Notes under the pieces: model-generated | Database searches by the model: none | Told to the model about the DNA's origin: nothing | What the model saw: the letters and a program-made list of their open reading frames with translations, nothing else | Shown: in pieces, positions 7,868 to 15,956 of the stretch | Numbering within the stretch: the stretch's first letter is position 1 | Layout: each line of letters begins with the position of its first letter | Source of the DNA: Herpetosiphon geysericola | GTDB taxonomy: Bacteria; Chloroflexota; Chloroflexia; Chloroflexales; Herpetosiphonaceae | DNA: 54,008 nucleotides | Direction of reading: 5' to 3' | NCBI RefSeq assembly: GCF_001306135.1 | Contig: NZ_LGKP01000037.1 | Coordinates: 1-54,008 of the forward strand | Program-made: the position numbers and the translations under genes

Positions 7868-10294
7868 CTACCGCACGACGGCAGGCATATACACGGTCTG
7901 CATCCGCACGGTCACCGGGCCATACCAGGTAGTTTGGCCGTTTAACTCGACTTCTTCTAGCCAATACGACCACTGGCCAAGCGGCCCGGTGGCCTGGGTA
8001 TCCGTCATCCGGTAACTGCCACCCGTCGCGCCCTGTGAGGGAATCAGGCTGGTGGTCACCCGCGTTGCGTCATTGCGATTCGGGGTTGTGCTGCGATACA
8101 GCTGGAAGCCCAGCGTATTGACTTCGCTGCCCGTCACCCAATGTAGATCGACGGCGTTGCCAGAAGCCAAGGCCGCAAACGACACCAAGCTAATACTGGT
8201 CGGGTCGAAGGGATGGATGATCAGATTCGAGTCTTCCTCGATCGTCTGGTCACTATCAGCACTCGCCATATTGCGAATTGCGACCGTGGTTCCAATCGGC
8301 AACACGCGCACGCGAAACTGGACGGTGCGGGTTGCTCCAACCGCCAGATCGCCAAGCGTCCAGGTCAACATCCCGTCAACCGGAGCCACCGCCGGGTCGG
8401 CATCGAGGAAGGCCGTCGCCTCGGGAATCGCGTCCTGAACCATGACCCCGGTCAGCGGGGCCGTACCGGTATTGGTGACATCAAGGAAGTACGTAATCGT
8501 ATTCCCCGCCGCCACCGCCGTGCCGTTGGGTGGATTTGAGCGCTTGACGATGCCCAGATCGGGATGCAGGATGGTCGTCGAGTCGTCGTCACAATCGTTG
8601 GTTGGGTTGGCATCATTTTGGGTATCGACACAGGCCCGATTAACAACCGTTGTACCAATGCCTGCGTCCGGCACTACCCGAATCTGTACCGTGCCCGTTT
8701 CCAGGGCGGGCATTGCTGCGGTGGCGGTGCACGTCACCGTTTGGCCAGCCACGGTACACGACCAATGCGGGCCACTCGCCCCAACAACCCGCAAGTCAGC
8801 GGGCACCACATCCGTGATTGTCGCGCCGACGGGCATGGCGGCGGGGCCATGGTTCGTGACGGCGATGGTGTACACGCCTTCCTGCCCAACAACCAAATCC
8901 CCAGCATGCGTCTTTTGGACACTTAAGTCAGCACTGAGATCAACCCGGAACGTCACACTCGCGGTTGCGGTTGCGACGCGCCGGAGCCAGTCAAACTCAT
9001 AGACCGAGTTATCCAGTCCGGCAGTGATGTCCAAATTGGGCTGACGCTCGTCGTCGGCGAAGACCATCACCCCATTGCCACCCCCAAAATAGAGCATGCC
9101 AGTTTCCGGATGGCGCGTTGCCGCACGTGCGCCCCAGACCGGATTCGCTTGCGGCCAACGCAGTTCATCGGGCAGCCAGCGGTTGGTCGCCGTGTCCAAG
9201 ATCAGTGCCCGGTTTTGTGGCGTGAAGCTATCGCCGATGCGGTAGACCACGACATAGAGTTTTGACTCATCAGGGCTAAGCACAATCCCCTCCAGCTGGG
9301 GGCGATAGGGATTCGTTACGGCAATGCGGGTAAAACTGCTCGTTACGGTATCGACCGCGTAGAGGGCATTCCCTTGGCGGGTGGCCAAATACAGCCGCGT
9401 CCCGGCCTGATTCAGCAGCACTCGCCGTCCAACCGCTGCGTCACCTTCGCGAATCAGGCGTGACCGCACGGTTCGACTGGCGACATCCAGTACCGTGAGA
9501 CTGTAGTCGCCCATATCCGCAGCGTAGGCCGTTTGGCCATCGGGCGAAAACACTAAGTCTTGGGCAGCGCTCGCCGTCACCACGGTATTGCCCGTCCCGT
9601 AGACCGCCGTGTCAAACATGGTCATCACGGTATTCGTCGCGGTATCGATCACCGCCATGCCGCCCCGGCCATCACTGGCATCTTGGGGCACCCAGAGTTC
9701 AAGCCCATTGGGGGTGAGTGCTCCCATGCGCACGGTTTTCGGCAACGGGATGCGGGTTACGAAGCCTCCATCGTGGGTATAGACATCCACCCCGGTTGAG
9801 TGCCCAATGTAGAGCCGATCCATCGTTGGGTGGACAATCAGCAGTTCCCCGCCTGCTGAGTCAGGGCTGGTGCGGATCGTCGTGTGGATCGTCGCTGTTG
9901 CCGGATCGGCAATCCGCACACAGGTCTCGCGGCCAACCGCACACGATGGGTCGAGCATGTACAACCACGTGCCTACGTCGACCGTACTGGTCGCGGAAAT
10001 CGTGTGGGTTCCGTCCGTCAGGCCGCTCACAGGCAAGCTCCATTGGCCATTTGTCCCAACGGTCAGGGTTTGCATTGCCCTCCCATCAAGCCACACCGTC
10101 ACCCGCGAGCCAGCGGTCGCCGTTCCGGTCACGGTCGAATCCCTGTCCGTCACCACCTGCCCCGCCGTCGGACTGCCAATGGATACCGCGACCGGGGGCA
10201 AGCCCGGCTCGTGGGGTTCCATTGCGGACACCGAGGCCATGCTCAGCAAGCCCACGAGCAGGCCAACAACCCCAAACCAACGCCATCGAGTCAT
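7868..10294 (-). CDS. Large secreted propeller/DUF11 protein, 808 aa
   Basis: The signal peptide (MTRWRWFGVVGLLVGLLSMASVSA, cleavage near 24) is followed by a bacterial Ig-like domain (about 33-105; phrases TVTGTATAGSRVTVWLDG, DGTHTISA). Next comes a YVTN/SMP30-like beta-propeller (about 110-430; VFSPDGQTAYAADM, VLSPDESKLYVVV), then two DUF11 repeats (about 455-570 and 575-680). A C-terminal FnIII-like region (about 690-795) ends in TVYMPAVVR. AGGAGG precedes the start. It is the first gene of the sortase operon. It lacks a C-terminal membrane helix, so it is probably secreted or held non-covalently. Confidence 0.85.
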   Translation of the reverse strand: MTRWRWFGVVGLLVGLLSMASVSAMEPHEPGLPPVAVSIGSPTAGQVVTDRDSTVTGTATAGSRVTVWLDGRAMQTLTVGTNGQWSLPVSGLTDGTHTISATSTVDVGTWLYMLDPSCAVGRETCVRIADPATATIHTTIRTSPDSAGGELLIVHPTMDRLYIGHSTGVDVYTHDGGFVTRIPLPKTVRMGALTPNGLELWVPQDASDGRGGMAVIDTATNTVMTMFDTAVYGTGNTVVTASAAQDLVFSPDGQTAYAADMGDYSLTVLDVASRTVRSRLIREGDAAVGRRVLLNQAGTRLYLATRQGNALYAVDTVTSSFTRIAVTNPYRPQLEGIVLSPDESKLYVVVYRIGDSFTPQNRALILDTATNRWLPDELRWPQANPVWGARAATRHPETGMLYFGGGNGVMVFADDERQPNLDITAGLDNSVYEFDWLRRVATATASVTFRVDLSADLSVQKTHAGDLVVGQEGVYTIAVTNHGPAAMPVGATITDVVPADLRVVGASGPHWSCTVAGQTVTCTATAAMPALETGTVQIRVVPDAGIGTTVVNRACVDTQNDANPTNDCDDDSTTILHPDLGIVKRSNPPNGTAVAAGNTITYFLDVTNTGTAPLTGVMVQDAIPEATAFLDADPAVAPVDGMLTWTLGDLAVGATRTVQFRVRVLPIGTTVAIRNMASADSDQTIEEDSNLIIHPFDPTSISLVSFAALASGNAVDLHWVTGSEVNTLGFQLYRSTTPNRNDATRVTTSLIPSQGATGGSYRMTDTQATGPLGQWSYWLEEVELNGQTTWYGPVTVRMQTVYMPAVVR

Positions 10295-10387
10295 ACAAAC
10301 CTCCTAAAGACCAAAAAAGGACAGACAAAACCCCACCGTGAGCATCACGCCGGGGACACATAAACGAAGTCAGATTGTCATAGCACC

Positions 10388-10819
10388 TTAGCCGCCGCGC
10401 AGCTCGCGCAACGTGCAGCTGACACCAGCCTGCTGGCCGTAGCTGCGCCAGCGCTGGTCAAGATAGGCAAGATCAAGGGGGCGGCCTGCGTGGCTAAAGA
10501 GCAATGCTACTGCACGGGCGCGCCGGGGGAGATAGTCGACCAAGGCGGTCACCGTCGGATGTTCGGTCAGGATACGCCAGCGCTCGCCACACCGGACCAG
10601 CGGCAGCGACGATTGGATATCCACATCGGCCAGCGTTAGTCGACATAACGGCATAACCCGCAGTTGGCTATCGTACATGAGCCAAAACACCGCGCGATCA
10701 AGCCACGCATGCGGCGGAATGACCGCCAACACCCGTTCCACCACCTGGCGAGGCCGCGCCGTCCGCAGCACCCGCACGTGCCCCTGGATAGGTGGGGCCA
10801 AGGGTTCTAGCATCGTCAT
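10388..10819 (-). CDS. Truncated tyrosine-recombinase-like protein, 143 aa
   Basis: The core resembles the catalytic domain of phage integrase/XerD proteins. Box I-like QLRVMPLCRLTLADVD retains an Arg in the expected place. A beta region (LVRCGERWRILTEHP) and the segment LLFSHAGRPLDLAYLDQRW..YGQQAGVSCTLRELRGG correspond to the stretch leading into the HxxR box. The protein stops exactly there: the HxxR His is replaced in TLRELR, and no catalytic Tyr follows. It is therefore probably inactive as a recombinase. AAGGAG lies upstream of the ATG at 10819, so it is likely expressed. It could be a decayed integrase or an adapted DNA-binding protein. Confidence 0.6.
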   Translation of the reverse strand: MTMLEPLAPPIQGHVRVLRTARPRQVVERVLAVIPPHAWLDRAVFWLMYDSQLRVMPLCRLTLADVDIQSSLPLVRCGERWRILTEHPTVTALVDYLPRRARAVALLFSHAGRPLDLAYLDQRWRSYGQQAGVSCTLRELRGG

Positions 10820-11090
10820 AGAAGACTCCTTCAGAAGTATGCTTAGGCGTTCCACGGCCACCTGCCCGCTGCAACCGAGCATGCCGTCCCGTGATCACAA
10901 CCGATCGTCGCCGTGGGTAGGGCCATGAATGCCACTACACGACACGCATGAAACGGCCATGCAGCATGCCGCTTGAGCGGAGCGACACACCATGGCCGTC
11001 GAAAAAAACCTTATTCGCAGGGGCATCCTGGTGGAATGTGGAAGAAAGATGAAAGAGGACAGGCCTCATGGCAGGCACGGGTGCGATCGA

Positions 11091-12101
11091 TTAATCATCG
11101 CGCAGTCGCACCACCACCTTACCTTTGGCATGACCTGCTTCCAGATAGGCAAAGGCCTCCTGAATGGCGGTAAAGGGAACGACCCGATCAATGATGGGTT
11201 CGAGGCGCTGGGTTTCGACGAGGTGGGCAAGTGTGGCCAAATCCGCGCCGCTCGGGTGCATAAACAGATAGCGATAGCTGACCCCAGCACGCCGCGCCCG
11301 TGCTCGGATGCGATACGATGCGACCCAAAACAGGGCTTGCAATGCGAAGCCACGGCTAAGATCCTTGCGAGCCGTCATCGGCTCGGGAATGGCGGCAATC
11401 GAGACCACCGTGCTGCCCGGTTTGAGGACGCGGAAGGATTTTTCAAGTGTCTCGCCACCAATGAGATCAAAGACCCCATCCATATCGTAGACCAGTTCTT
11501 CAAACGGCTCTGTTGTGTAGTCAATCACCCGATCCGCGCCGAGGCGATCAACCAACGCCCGTCCGCGCGGGGAAGCGGTGGTCGTGACGGTCGCGCCGAG
11601 CCATTTGGCGATCTGAATTGCGAAGGTACCAACGCCGCCCGCCCCACCAGGGATAAAGATACTGCTACCGGGCTGGACGTGCAGCTCGTCGCGCAGCGCT
11701 TGCAGGGCCGTGAGGCCCGCCAAGGGCATGCCCGCTGCGGTCGTACAGTCCAGCGTATCAGGGATGCGCGCGAGGAGTGCTTCCGGAACGACCGCATATT
11801 CCGCGAACGCCCCCATCGACGTTTTGGGCATCCGCGCAAAGACGCGATCACCATCCCGAAATTGCGTCACCCCAGCACCACAGGCGGCGACCACCCCCGC
11901 CAGTTCATTGCCCAAAATGACCGGAAAACGCAGGCGTTGAATGACGCGTAACCCACCAGCGCGGGTCTTGTAATCGACCGGATTCAGACCCGCCGCATGC
12001 ACCTGCACCAAGACTTCACCGGGGCCAGGGCGCGGCTGCGGCATGGCGCGCAGTTCGGCGGCATCGGGGCCACCATAGCGCGTAAGCACAAAGGCTTGCA
12101 T
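11091..12101 (-). CDS. NADP-dependent MDR oxidoreductase (quinone reductase type), 336 aa
   Basis: Medium-chain dehydrogenase/reductase of the zinc-free quinone-oxidoreductase branch, expected to reduce quinones or enones with NAD(P)H in the cytoplasm. The N-terminal GroES-like domain (1-125) contains PGPGEVLVQVHAAGLNPVDYK. The Rossmann fold has GGAGGVG at 152-158, followed by a GADRVIDY-type strand. The C-terminus ends AGHAKGKVVVRL, the usual family signature. The classical catalytic zinc Cys/His set is not visible. The start at 12101 is preferred (AAAGGAC upstream and family-like MQAFVLTRYGG) over the longer frame at 12140. It appears monocistronic. Confidence 0.9.
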   Translation of the reverse strand: MQAFVLTRYGGPDAAELRAMPQPRPGPGEVLVQVHAAGLNPVDYKTRAGGLRVIQRLRFPVILGNELAGVVAACGAGVTQFRDGDRVFARMPKTSMGAFAEYAVVPEALLARIPDTLDCTTAAGMPLAGLTALQALRDELHVQPGSSIFIPGGAGGVGTFAIQIAKWLGATVTTTASPRGRALVDRLGADRVIDYTTEPFEELVYDMDGVFDLIGGETLEKSFRVLKPGSTVVSIAAIPEPMTARKDLSRGFALQALFWVASYRIRARARRAGVSYRYLFMHPSGADLATLAHLVETQRLEPIIDRVVPFTAIQEAFAYLEAGHAKGKVVVRLRDD

Positions 12102-12133
12102 CGACGTCCTTTCTCTGATGCATTCGGATTCTA

Positions 12134-13765
12134 TCAACAACGCCGCATCGACGCGGCAATGACCAAACTGGTGATCTCATCCTTGTACTCGGTCAGCTGG
12201 TGTTGTCGCCAGCTATCACAAGCAATGACGGTTCTTCCCCGCAGTCGCGAACGATACAAGGCATGGCGTAGTGGTCGCCACAATGTTTGCCACCGGGCAG
12301 GCGCAATCCAGTCGGGGCAATCATCATCATCTGTGGTATCCACCGGCGGCGCAATAGCATCAAGCGGTGGTGTTTCCTCCAGCACGGTATCGGGTGCAGC
12401 AGCAACGGTTTCGTCCACGCGATCACGCCGCGCGTTGAACTTGGCAAACATCGCGTCCGGATCACGCCATGCATCGGTTGGCGGCTCGCCACGCTGCTTC
12501 CGCGCAGCCTCCCAGCCACGCTTCTGGACATCACGTACCATCGCGACCGTCCATGCTGCAAGGTCACGAACGGCAGGTCGGGCCTTACCGTCAGCAATAC
12601 ACGCCTCAATCACATCGAGCGGCACATCAGCCAATTCGGCACAGGTCTGCGGCCAGACATCGATGCTGCGGAGCCGAGTAGCGCTTGGCGTTTCTGGAAT
12701 TGACATAATGTTTCGGCGGCGCGGAATATTTTTGGTTTTGGGGTTTCGTGATCCTTGGTCGGATACTGCTTCGTTTTCAACGTTTTCACTATCAGAAAAA
12801 GACAATCCATCACAATATTGTATGCTATGCAGAGTGTTCTCTGATGGTTGGTTTATTCTGCTTTTTTTGGTTAATCTGCCTGTGACGGTACATGTGTCAT
12901 CGACCATGAGCGATTGAGGCCATTCTGATGGGCTACATCCGTTCTCGGACGGTGTGTCCGTCATCGCCAGGTTCGTCGCCATGGTGCTGACCATGATCGT
13001 CGCCAGGTTCGGATCAACAAAAAAAAGTGGCGGGCGCGGATCGGCATCCATCGGTCGCGCGATCCCACCGCGAGGGACGAGATTGAAGCGCTGTGCCCCA
13101 TGTAAACTCAGCGTCCCCTGCTGCACAATCTCGCGCAGCGTCGGGACGGCTAAGGCGATGGTATCTTGACATAAGCCGAGTTTCGTTAAAGTCGTGGTGG
13201 GATGGTCGTGTGGCACACCAACGAGCAGTAGCAGATACACCCCAACATCGGTGAGCGTCAACACGGGGTCGGTGAGGTAGCGGGTAATTCGTGGTTGGCC
13301 ATGCAGCTGCGGCTCAAAGCGGCCAAGGTAACCATCGAGCAGATTTCGATCAAGGCGATGGGTGGCCACCCTGCCTCGGTTGAAGGCTGGTTGGTTCTGA
13401 TCCCATAGGCGTACACCTTCGCGCTGGCGGCCCCAGGTTGGCAGGTAGGCAATTTTTCGCCCTGGTTGCGGCTCGGTGGGAACCGCGATCCATTGCCCAC
13501 GGACGAGCTGGGCCAAGGCCGTCCGAATCATCGAACGGGTTAGCGATGGATCGTAGGCATGGAGATCCGCCGCCGAAATGGGAACGGCACATTGAGTCAC
13601 CAGCCAGCGCCGGACGATCAAGGCATAAATGCCGAGCGCAAGCGGGGCATGGGCCAAGGTTTCGATGAGTTTGGTCGGAATCCAGAGGTAGGCGGTATCG
13701 GGCGGCGAGAGCCATGGCGGTGTGCGCATGACCTCCGCCCCACCAGATGGATGGGTTGATGGCAT
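12134..13765 (-). CDS. Replication-initiator-like HTH protein, 543 aa
   Basis: The N-terminal 200 residues contain winged-helix-like segments (YLWIPTKLIETLAHAPLALGIYALIVRRWL, SLTRSMIRTALAQLVRGQWI, LTLTDVGVYLLLLVGV), the layout of plasmid or element replication proteins and HTH initiators. A long low-complexity, charged linker (about 255-345) leads to a C-terminal domain (ATRLRSIDVWPQTCAELADV, CPDWIAPARWQTLW). The family is not certain and a phage or element DNA-binding protein is the alternative. Start at 13765 (weak GGAGT); an internal ATG at 13729 follows GGAGG closely. Upstream lies the candidate sRNA and an excisionase-like gene, consistent with a mobile-element control region. Confidence 0.55.
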   Translation of the reverse strand: MPSTHPSGGAEVMRTPPWLSPPDTAYLWIPTKLIETLAHAPLALGIYALIVRRWLVTQCAVPISAADLHAYDPSLTRSMIRTALAQLVRGQWIAVPTEPQPGRKIAYLPTWGRQREGVRLWDQNQPAFNRGRVATHRLDRNLLDGYLGRFEPQLHGQPRITRYLTDPVLTLTDVGVYLLLLVGVPHDHPTTTLTKLGLCQDTIALAVPTLREIVQQGTLSLHGAQRFNLVPRGGIARPMDADPRPPLFFVDPNLATIMVSTMATNLAMTDTPSENGCSPSEWPQSLMVDDTCTVTGRLTKKSRINQPSENTLHSIQYCDGLSFSDSENVENEAVSDQGSRNPKTKNIPRRRNIMSIPETPSATRLRSIDVWPQTCAELADVPLDVIEACIADGKARPAVRDLAAWTVAMVRDVQKRGWEAARKQRGEPPTDAWRDPDAMFAKFNARRDRVDETVAAAPDTVLEETPPLDAIAPPVDTTDDDDCPDWIAPARWQTLWRPLRHALYRSRLRGRTVIACDSWRQHQLTEYKDEITSLVIAASMRRC

Positions 13766-13798
13766 AGGGTATACGACTCCATGCCGTCTCTCAGATGC

Positions 13799-13827
13799 TT
13801 GACATTTTCATGATGTCAGCATATACT
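13799..13827 (+). promoter_or_regulatory. Consensus sigma-70-type promoter
   Basis: TTGACA at 13799-13804, exactly 17 bp spacing, then TATACT at 13822-13827. This is the best promoter match I found in the window. It points away from the replication-like gene, and no convincing gene follows before a terminator. Confidence 0.7.
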
Positions 13828-13833
13828 GAGGTA

Positions 13834-13916
13834 CAGCAAAGGCCCCTTGGATAAGGGCTGGATATACGATGGAAATAGAACGCAATGGGCTGCCACCCGC
13901 GTTCTTTTCTTTTTTT
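13834..13916 (+). ncRNA. Candidate small RNA (about 80 nt), possible countertranscript
   Basis: Begins about 7 nt after the -10 of a consensus promoter and ends in a hairpin plus T-tract. A first hairpin has arms 13844-13848 and 13853-13857 (CCCTT/AAGGG, loop GGAT). The terminator hairpin has arms 13877-13883 and 13899-13905 (AGAACGC/GCGTTCT) with a GGG/CCC inner pairing, followed by a T-rich run to 13917. The locus lies between the excisionase-like gene and the replication-like gene, both on the minus strand, so the RNA would be antisense to a transcript spanning them. That is the geometry of plasmid copy-control RNAs. A short reading frame from 13869 runs through the terminator and is less convincing. 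Confidence 0.45.
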
Positions 13917-13917
13917 A
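13877..13917 (+). terminator. Rho-independent terminator of the candidate sRNA
   Basis: Perfect 7-bp closing stem (13877-13883 with 13899-13905) followed directly by TTTCTTTTTTT. No plus-strand protein gene upstream needs it, which supports an independent short transcript. Confidence 0.6.
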
Positions 13918-13949
13918 GCCTTCTTTTCTGGCCTGGAAAGCTAGCAGGC

Positions 13950-13966
13950 TCGTATTGTCAATACGA
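13950..13966. promoter_or_regulatory. Palindromic operator-like site
   Basis: TCGTATTG-T-CAATACGA is a perfect inverted repeat with 8-bp arms and a single central base. It lies between the excisionase-like gene and the replication-like gene. A binding site for either protein or another regulator is possible. Confidence 0.4.
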
Positions 13967-13988
13967 TGATATTCAAAAGCGAATAGCG

Positions 13989-14189
13989 TTAGGCATCATC
14001 CTTATAGGTATTTTTTCGTGGTGCGCCAATTTTGCGATGGGCAACACGGACTAAATCGGCCTCATTGATCACCCACCCATTTCCAACCTTCGTTGCTGGC
14101 AATCGCTGGGCAGTAATGAGACTGATTACACGACGGCGGCTAATTCCTAAACGAACTGCCGCGTCTTTGGTTGATAAAAGTGCGCTCAT
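13989..14189 (-). CDS. Excisionase-family HTH protein, 66 aa
   Basis: Small MerR/excisionase-type DNA-binding protein (helix-turn-helix 17 family). The sequence LLSTKDAAVRLGISRRRVISLITAQRLPATKVGNGWVI is the classic winged helix, followed by a basic tail. It probably binds DNA next to an attachment or replication site. The ATG at 14189 is chosen because the domain begins there; GGAGG lies about 10 nt upstream. Its partner may be the replication-like gene 223 nt downstream on the same strand. Confidence 0.85.
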   Translation of the reverse strand: MSALLSTKDAAVRLGISRRRVISLITAQRLPATKVGNGWVINEADLVRVAHRKIGAPRKNTYKDDA

Positions 14190-14515
14190 TGTGTCACAGC
14201 CTCCACTGTTATGGGTTGCGATGACGCAATTATACGTGATCTGGAATAGTTTAATCAAGTAGCAAAATTGATAGCGTCCCTTCTATCAGAATCGCCTTTG
14301 TTATGCCTGCGATAGGGCTTTGATCAATGTATCCACTAATGGTATGATCAGGGACGTTTTATTGTTTAGGTGCAATAAATTAAAGGGCGTATCTCTATAC
14401 GCGCCTCACCTGCTAACCTTTGCTATGCAGAAACTATGATTTCTCCAGTTTCATTATAGATATTTAATGCATACTTGTCAATTTAATGCATTTTTATTCA
14501 TTGTATGGAGTTGCA
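14190..14515. other. Divergent intergenic region with repeats
   Basis: This stretch separates the excisionase-like gene from the first XRE gene and is the left edge of the defence island. It contains an inverted repeat TTATTG/CAATAA (14359-14364 and 14373-14378). Two direct copies of ATTTAATGCAT (14462-14472 and 14481-14491), 19 bp apart, lie just upstream of the XRE start and may be binding sites for the regulator. No gene is seen. Confidence 0.45.
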
Positions 14516-14863
14516 ATGAGCGAACAGAATATTGCAGATCTCATCAACGGTCTATTCCGTTCATATCCTAGACCAGATGGACGAGAATATACTAATAAAG
14601 AAGTGTGTGAAGCCTTGCAACAATCGTTGCAAGAGTCACATTTATCACGCTTAAGAAAAGGGAAAATCCCTAATCCTAGTCGCGAAACGATATTAGCTCT
14701 GTGTCAATTTTTTAAAGTTCCAGCCTCCTATTTTTTTCCTGAGCTGTACGACGACCAAGTTCAATCCAATCCAGATGTTATTAATGCACTTTTTAACACG
14801 GTGAGTATTGATATTAAACAAAAAGTACTTGAATTAATTCAAACTATTGGTCGCGACAGATAA
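14516..14863 (+). CDS. XRE-family HTH regulator, 115 aa (copy 1)
   Basis: Small cytoplasmic DNA-binding regulator. The family phrases YTNKEVCEALQQSL, LSRLRKGKIPNPSR and ILALCQFFKVPASYFFPE match the XRE type that in Actinobacteria sits next to ImmA/IrrE peptidases and MAB_1171c membrane proteins (recalled family knowledge). The C-terminal 30 residues are probably an oligomerisation helix. The start at 14516 (MSEQN) is favoured over the upstream ATG at 14486 because the family begins with this short N-terminus and TGGAG precedes it. A paralogue follows at 15062. Confidence 0.85.
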   Translation: MSEQNIADLINGLFRSYPRPDGREYTNKEVCEALQQSLQESHLSRLRKGKIPNPSRETILALCQFFKVPASYFFPELYDDQVQSNPDVINALFNTVSIDIKQKVLELIQTIGRDR

Positions 14864-14943
14864 TTTACATAAAATTTGTGCTACTAAGAGGATCATTGAA
14901 GTGGAGAAAGATAGTAGAACTATTTAATGGTTGTTTGAATTTA

Positions 14944-14962
14944 GTAATAAAAGTTTTATTAC
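14944..14962. promoter_or_regulatory. Perfect palindrome upstream of second XRE gene
   Basis: GTAATAAAA-G-TTTTATTAC has 9-bp perfect arms and a one-base centre. It lies between the two XRE genes, about 40 bp upstream of the predicted promoter. Likely an operator for one of these regulators. Confidence 0.45.
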
Positions 14963-15002
14963 AGGCTTATTATATAGTGATATTGATTCCTGTCAAAATA
15001 AT

Positions 15003-15031
15003 TTGAATATTTTCAAAATAGGTATTATACT
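15003..15031 (+). promoter_or_regulatory. Promoter of the XRE2-ImmA-P450 operon
   Basis: TTGAAT at 15003-15008, 17 bp spacing, TATACT at 15026-15031, about 30 nt before the ATG at 15062. The -35 region overlaps an inverted repeat TTGAA-TATT-TTCAA (15003-15016), so a repressor bound there would block the polymerase. Confidence 0.55.
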
Positions 15032-15061
15032 ACAGTCCATGATTTTGAAAGGCTGTAGCGA

Positions 15062-15454
15062 ATGAAGACACTTGCAGATCTCATTAACGAACTTTTTGAT
15101 ACTCATCGTAAGCCGAATGGAGACCGATATACTAATAAAGAGGTGAGCCAAGCTCTTGATGGAGCGATTGACCAATCTACACTATCGCTGCTTCGGAGTG
15201 GACGCAATGCCAACCCTGGACGAATGATACTATTACATCTTTGTCGCTTCTTTGAGGTTTCTCCCTCCTATTTTTTTCCTGAATTAACTCCCACAAATCA
15301 TCATCCCAATACACAAGCACAAGGATTTGCTAAAGTGCTTTTACGTGGTGTTCAAACATTTAGCCCTCAGACTCAGCAGAAACTTTTTGACTTACTTGAA
15401 TCCATCGCTGCTGAAGAGATTAGCACGGACGAAGAAAGTCATGACCAAGCATGA
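15062..15454 (+). CDS. XRE-family HTH regulator, 130 aa (copy 2)
   Basis: Paralogue of the gene at 14516: both share ADLIN-x-LF, YTNKEV, a LS-x-LR-x-G segment, NP-x-R, and SYFFPEL. The HTH covers about residues 20-75. It is followed by a helical, acidic C-terminus (about 85-130). The stop overlaps the start of the peptidase gene by 14 nt, so translation is coupled. XRE/ImmA pairs usually work as repressor and repressor-cleaving peptidase, and this one likely controls the downstream cytochrome P450 and membrane genes. Confidence 0.88.
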   Translation: MKTLADLINELFDTHRKPNGDRYTNKEVSQALDGAIDQSTLSLLRSGRNANPGRMILLHLCRFFEVSPSYFFPELTPTNHHPNTQAQGFAKVLLRGVQTFSPQTQQKLFDLLESIAAEEISTDEESHDQA

Positions 15455-15956
15455 AAATTCATTTATCTATACGTCTGTTAATACTGAAGTAACACACTTA
15501 ATGCGAGGTATCCATACATTTCTTGGGAAGCGTTTTTCGCTCAACGAGCTGTACCTCTATACCGAATGTTGTAGACAACGTCCGCTAGTAATTGAAGATC
15601 ACGCACATTCATCCCTCAGCCCAGAAGTCAATGGATATTCAATTGCCCTTGCTGATGTTGATTACATAGCGATTCGTTTAGGAATCAACTCATTCCTACG
15701 AATAACAACCATTGCTCATGAAATTGGCCATTTGCTTGCAGGTCATCATCTCACCCACAATGAAACATTGAAACAGTTTCAACGCCACTATTGTCCAACA
15801 GAGGCTCAATTTCGCGATGGTTCAGTATTGAACAATCTCTATTGTGAATCAGTCGCAAATTTATTAGAGACACTCATTGTGGAGAGTCTTGATACAGCTA
15901 TTATCGATGATTCAACGCAACAGGTCTGGACATACTTTGGGGGAGAATACCGCTAA
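15441..15956 (+). CDS. ImmA/IrrE-type metallopeptidase, 171 aa
   Basis: Zinc peptidase of the M78 type, expected to cleave or inactivate its partner XRE regulator. The zinc motif HEIGH is at residues 93-97 (IAHEIGHLLAGHH). A likely third ligand is a Glu in LYCESVANLLETLIVES about 45 residues later. No signal peptide. The start at 15441 lies inside the end of the XRE gene. The stop TAATG shares one base with the P450 start, giving a compact operon. Confidence 0.85.
   Translation: MTKHENSFIYTSVNTEVTHLMRGIHTFLGKRFSLNELYLYTECCRQRPLVIEDHAHSSLSPEVNGYSIALADVDYIAIRLGINSFLRITTIAHEIGHLLAGHHLTHNETLKQFQRHYCPTEAQFRDGSVLNNLYCESVANLLETLIVESLDTAIIDDSTQQVWTYFGGEYR

Noticed and set aside
13869-14054. 61-aa ORF starting inside the candidate sRNA
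   Set aside because: It reads through a hairpin and T-tract and lies antisense to the excisionase gene; no ribosome-binding site is seen.
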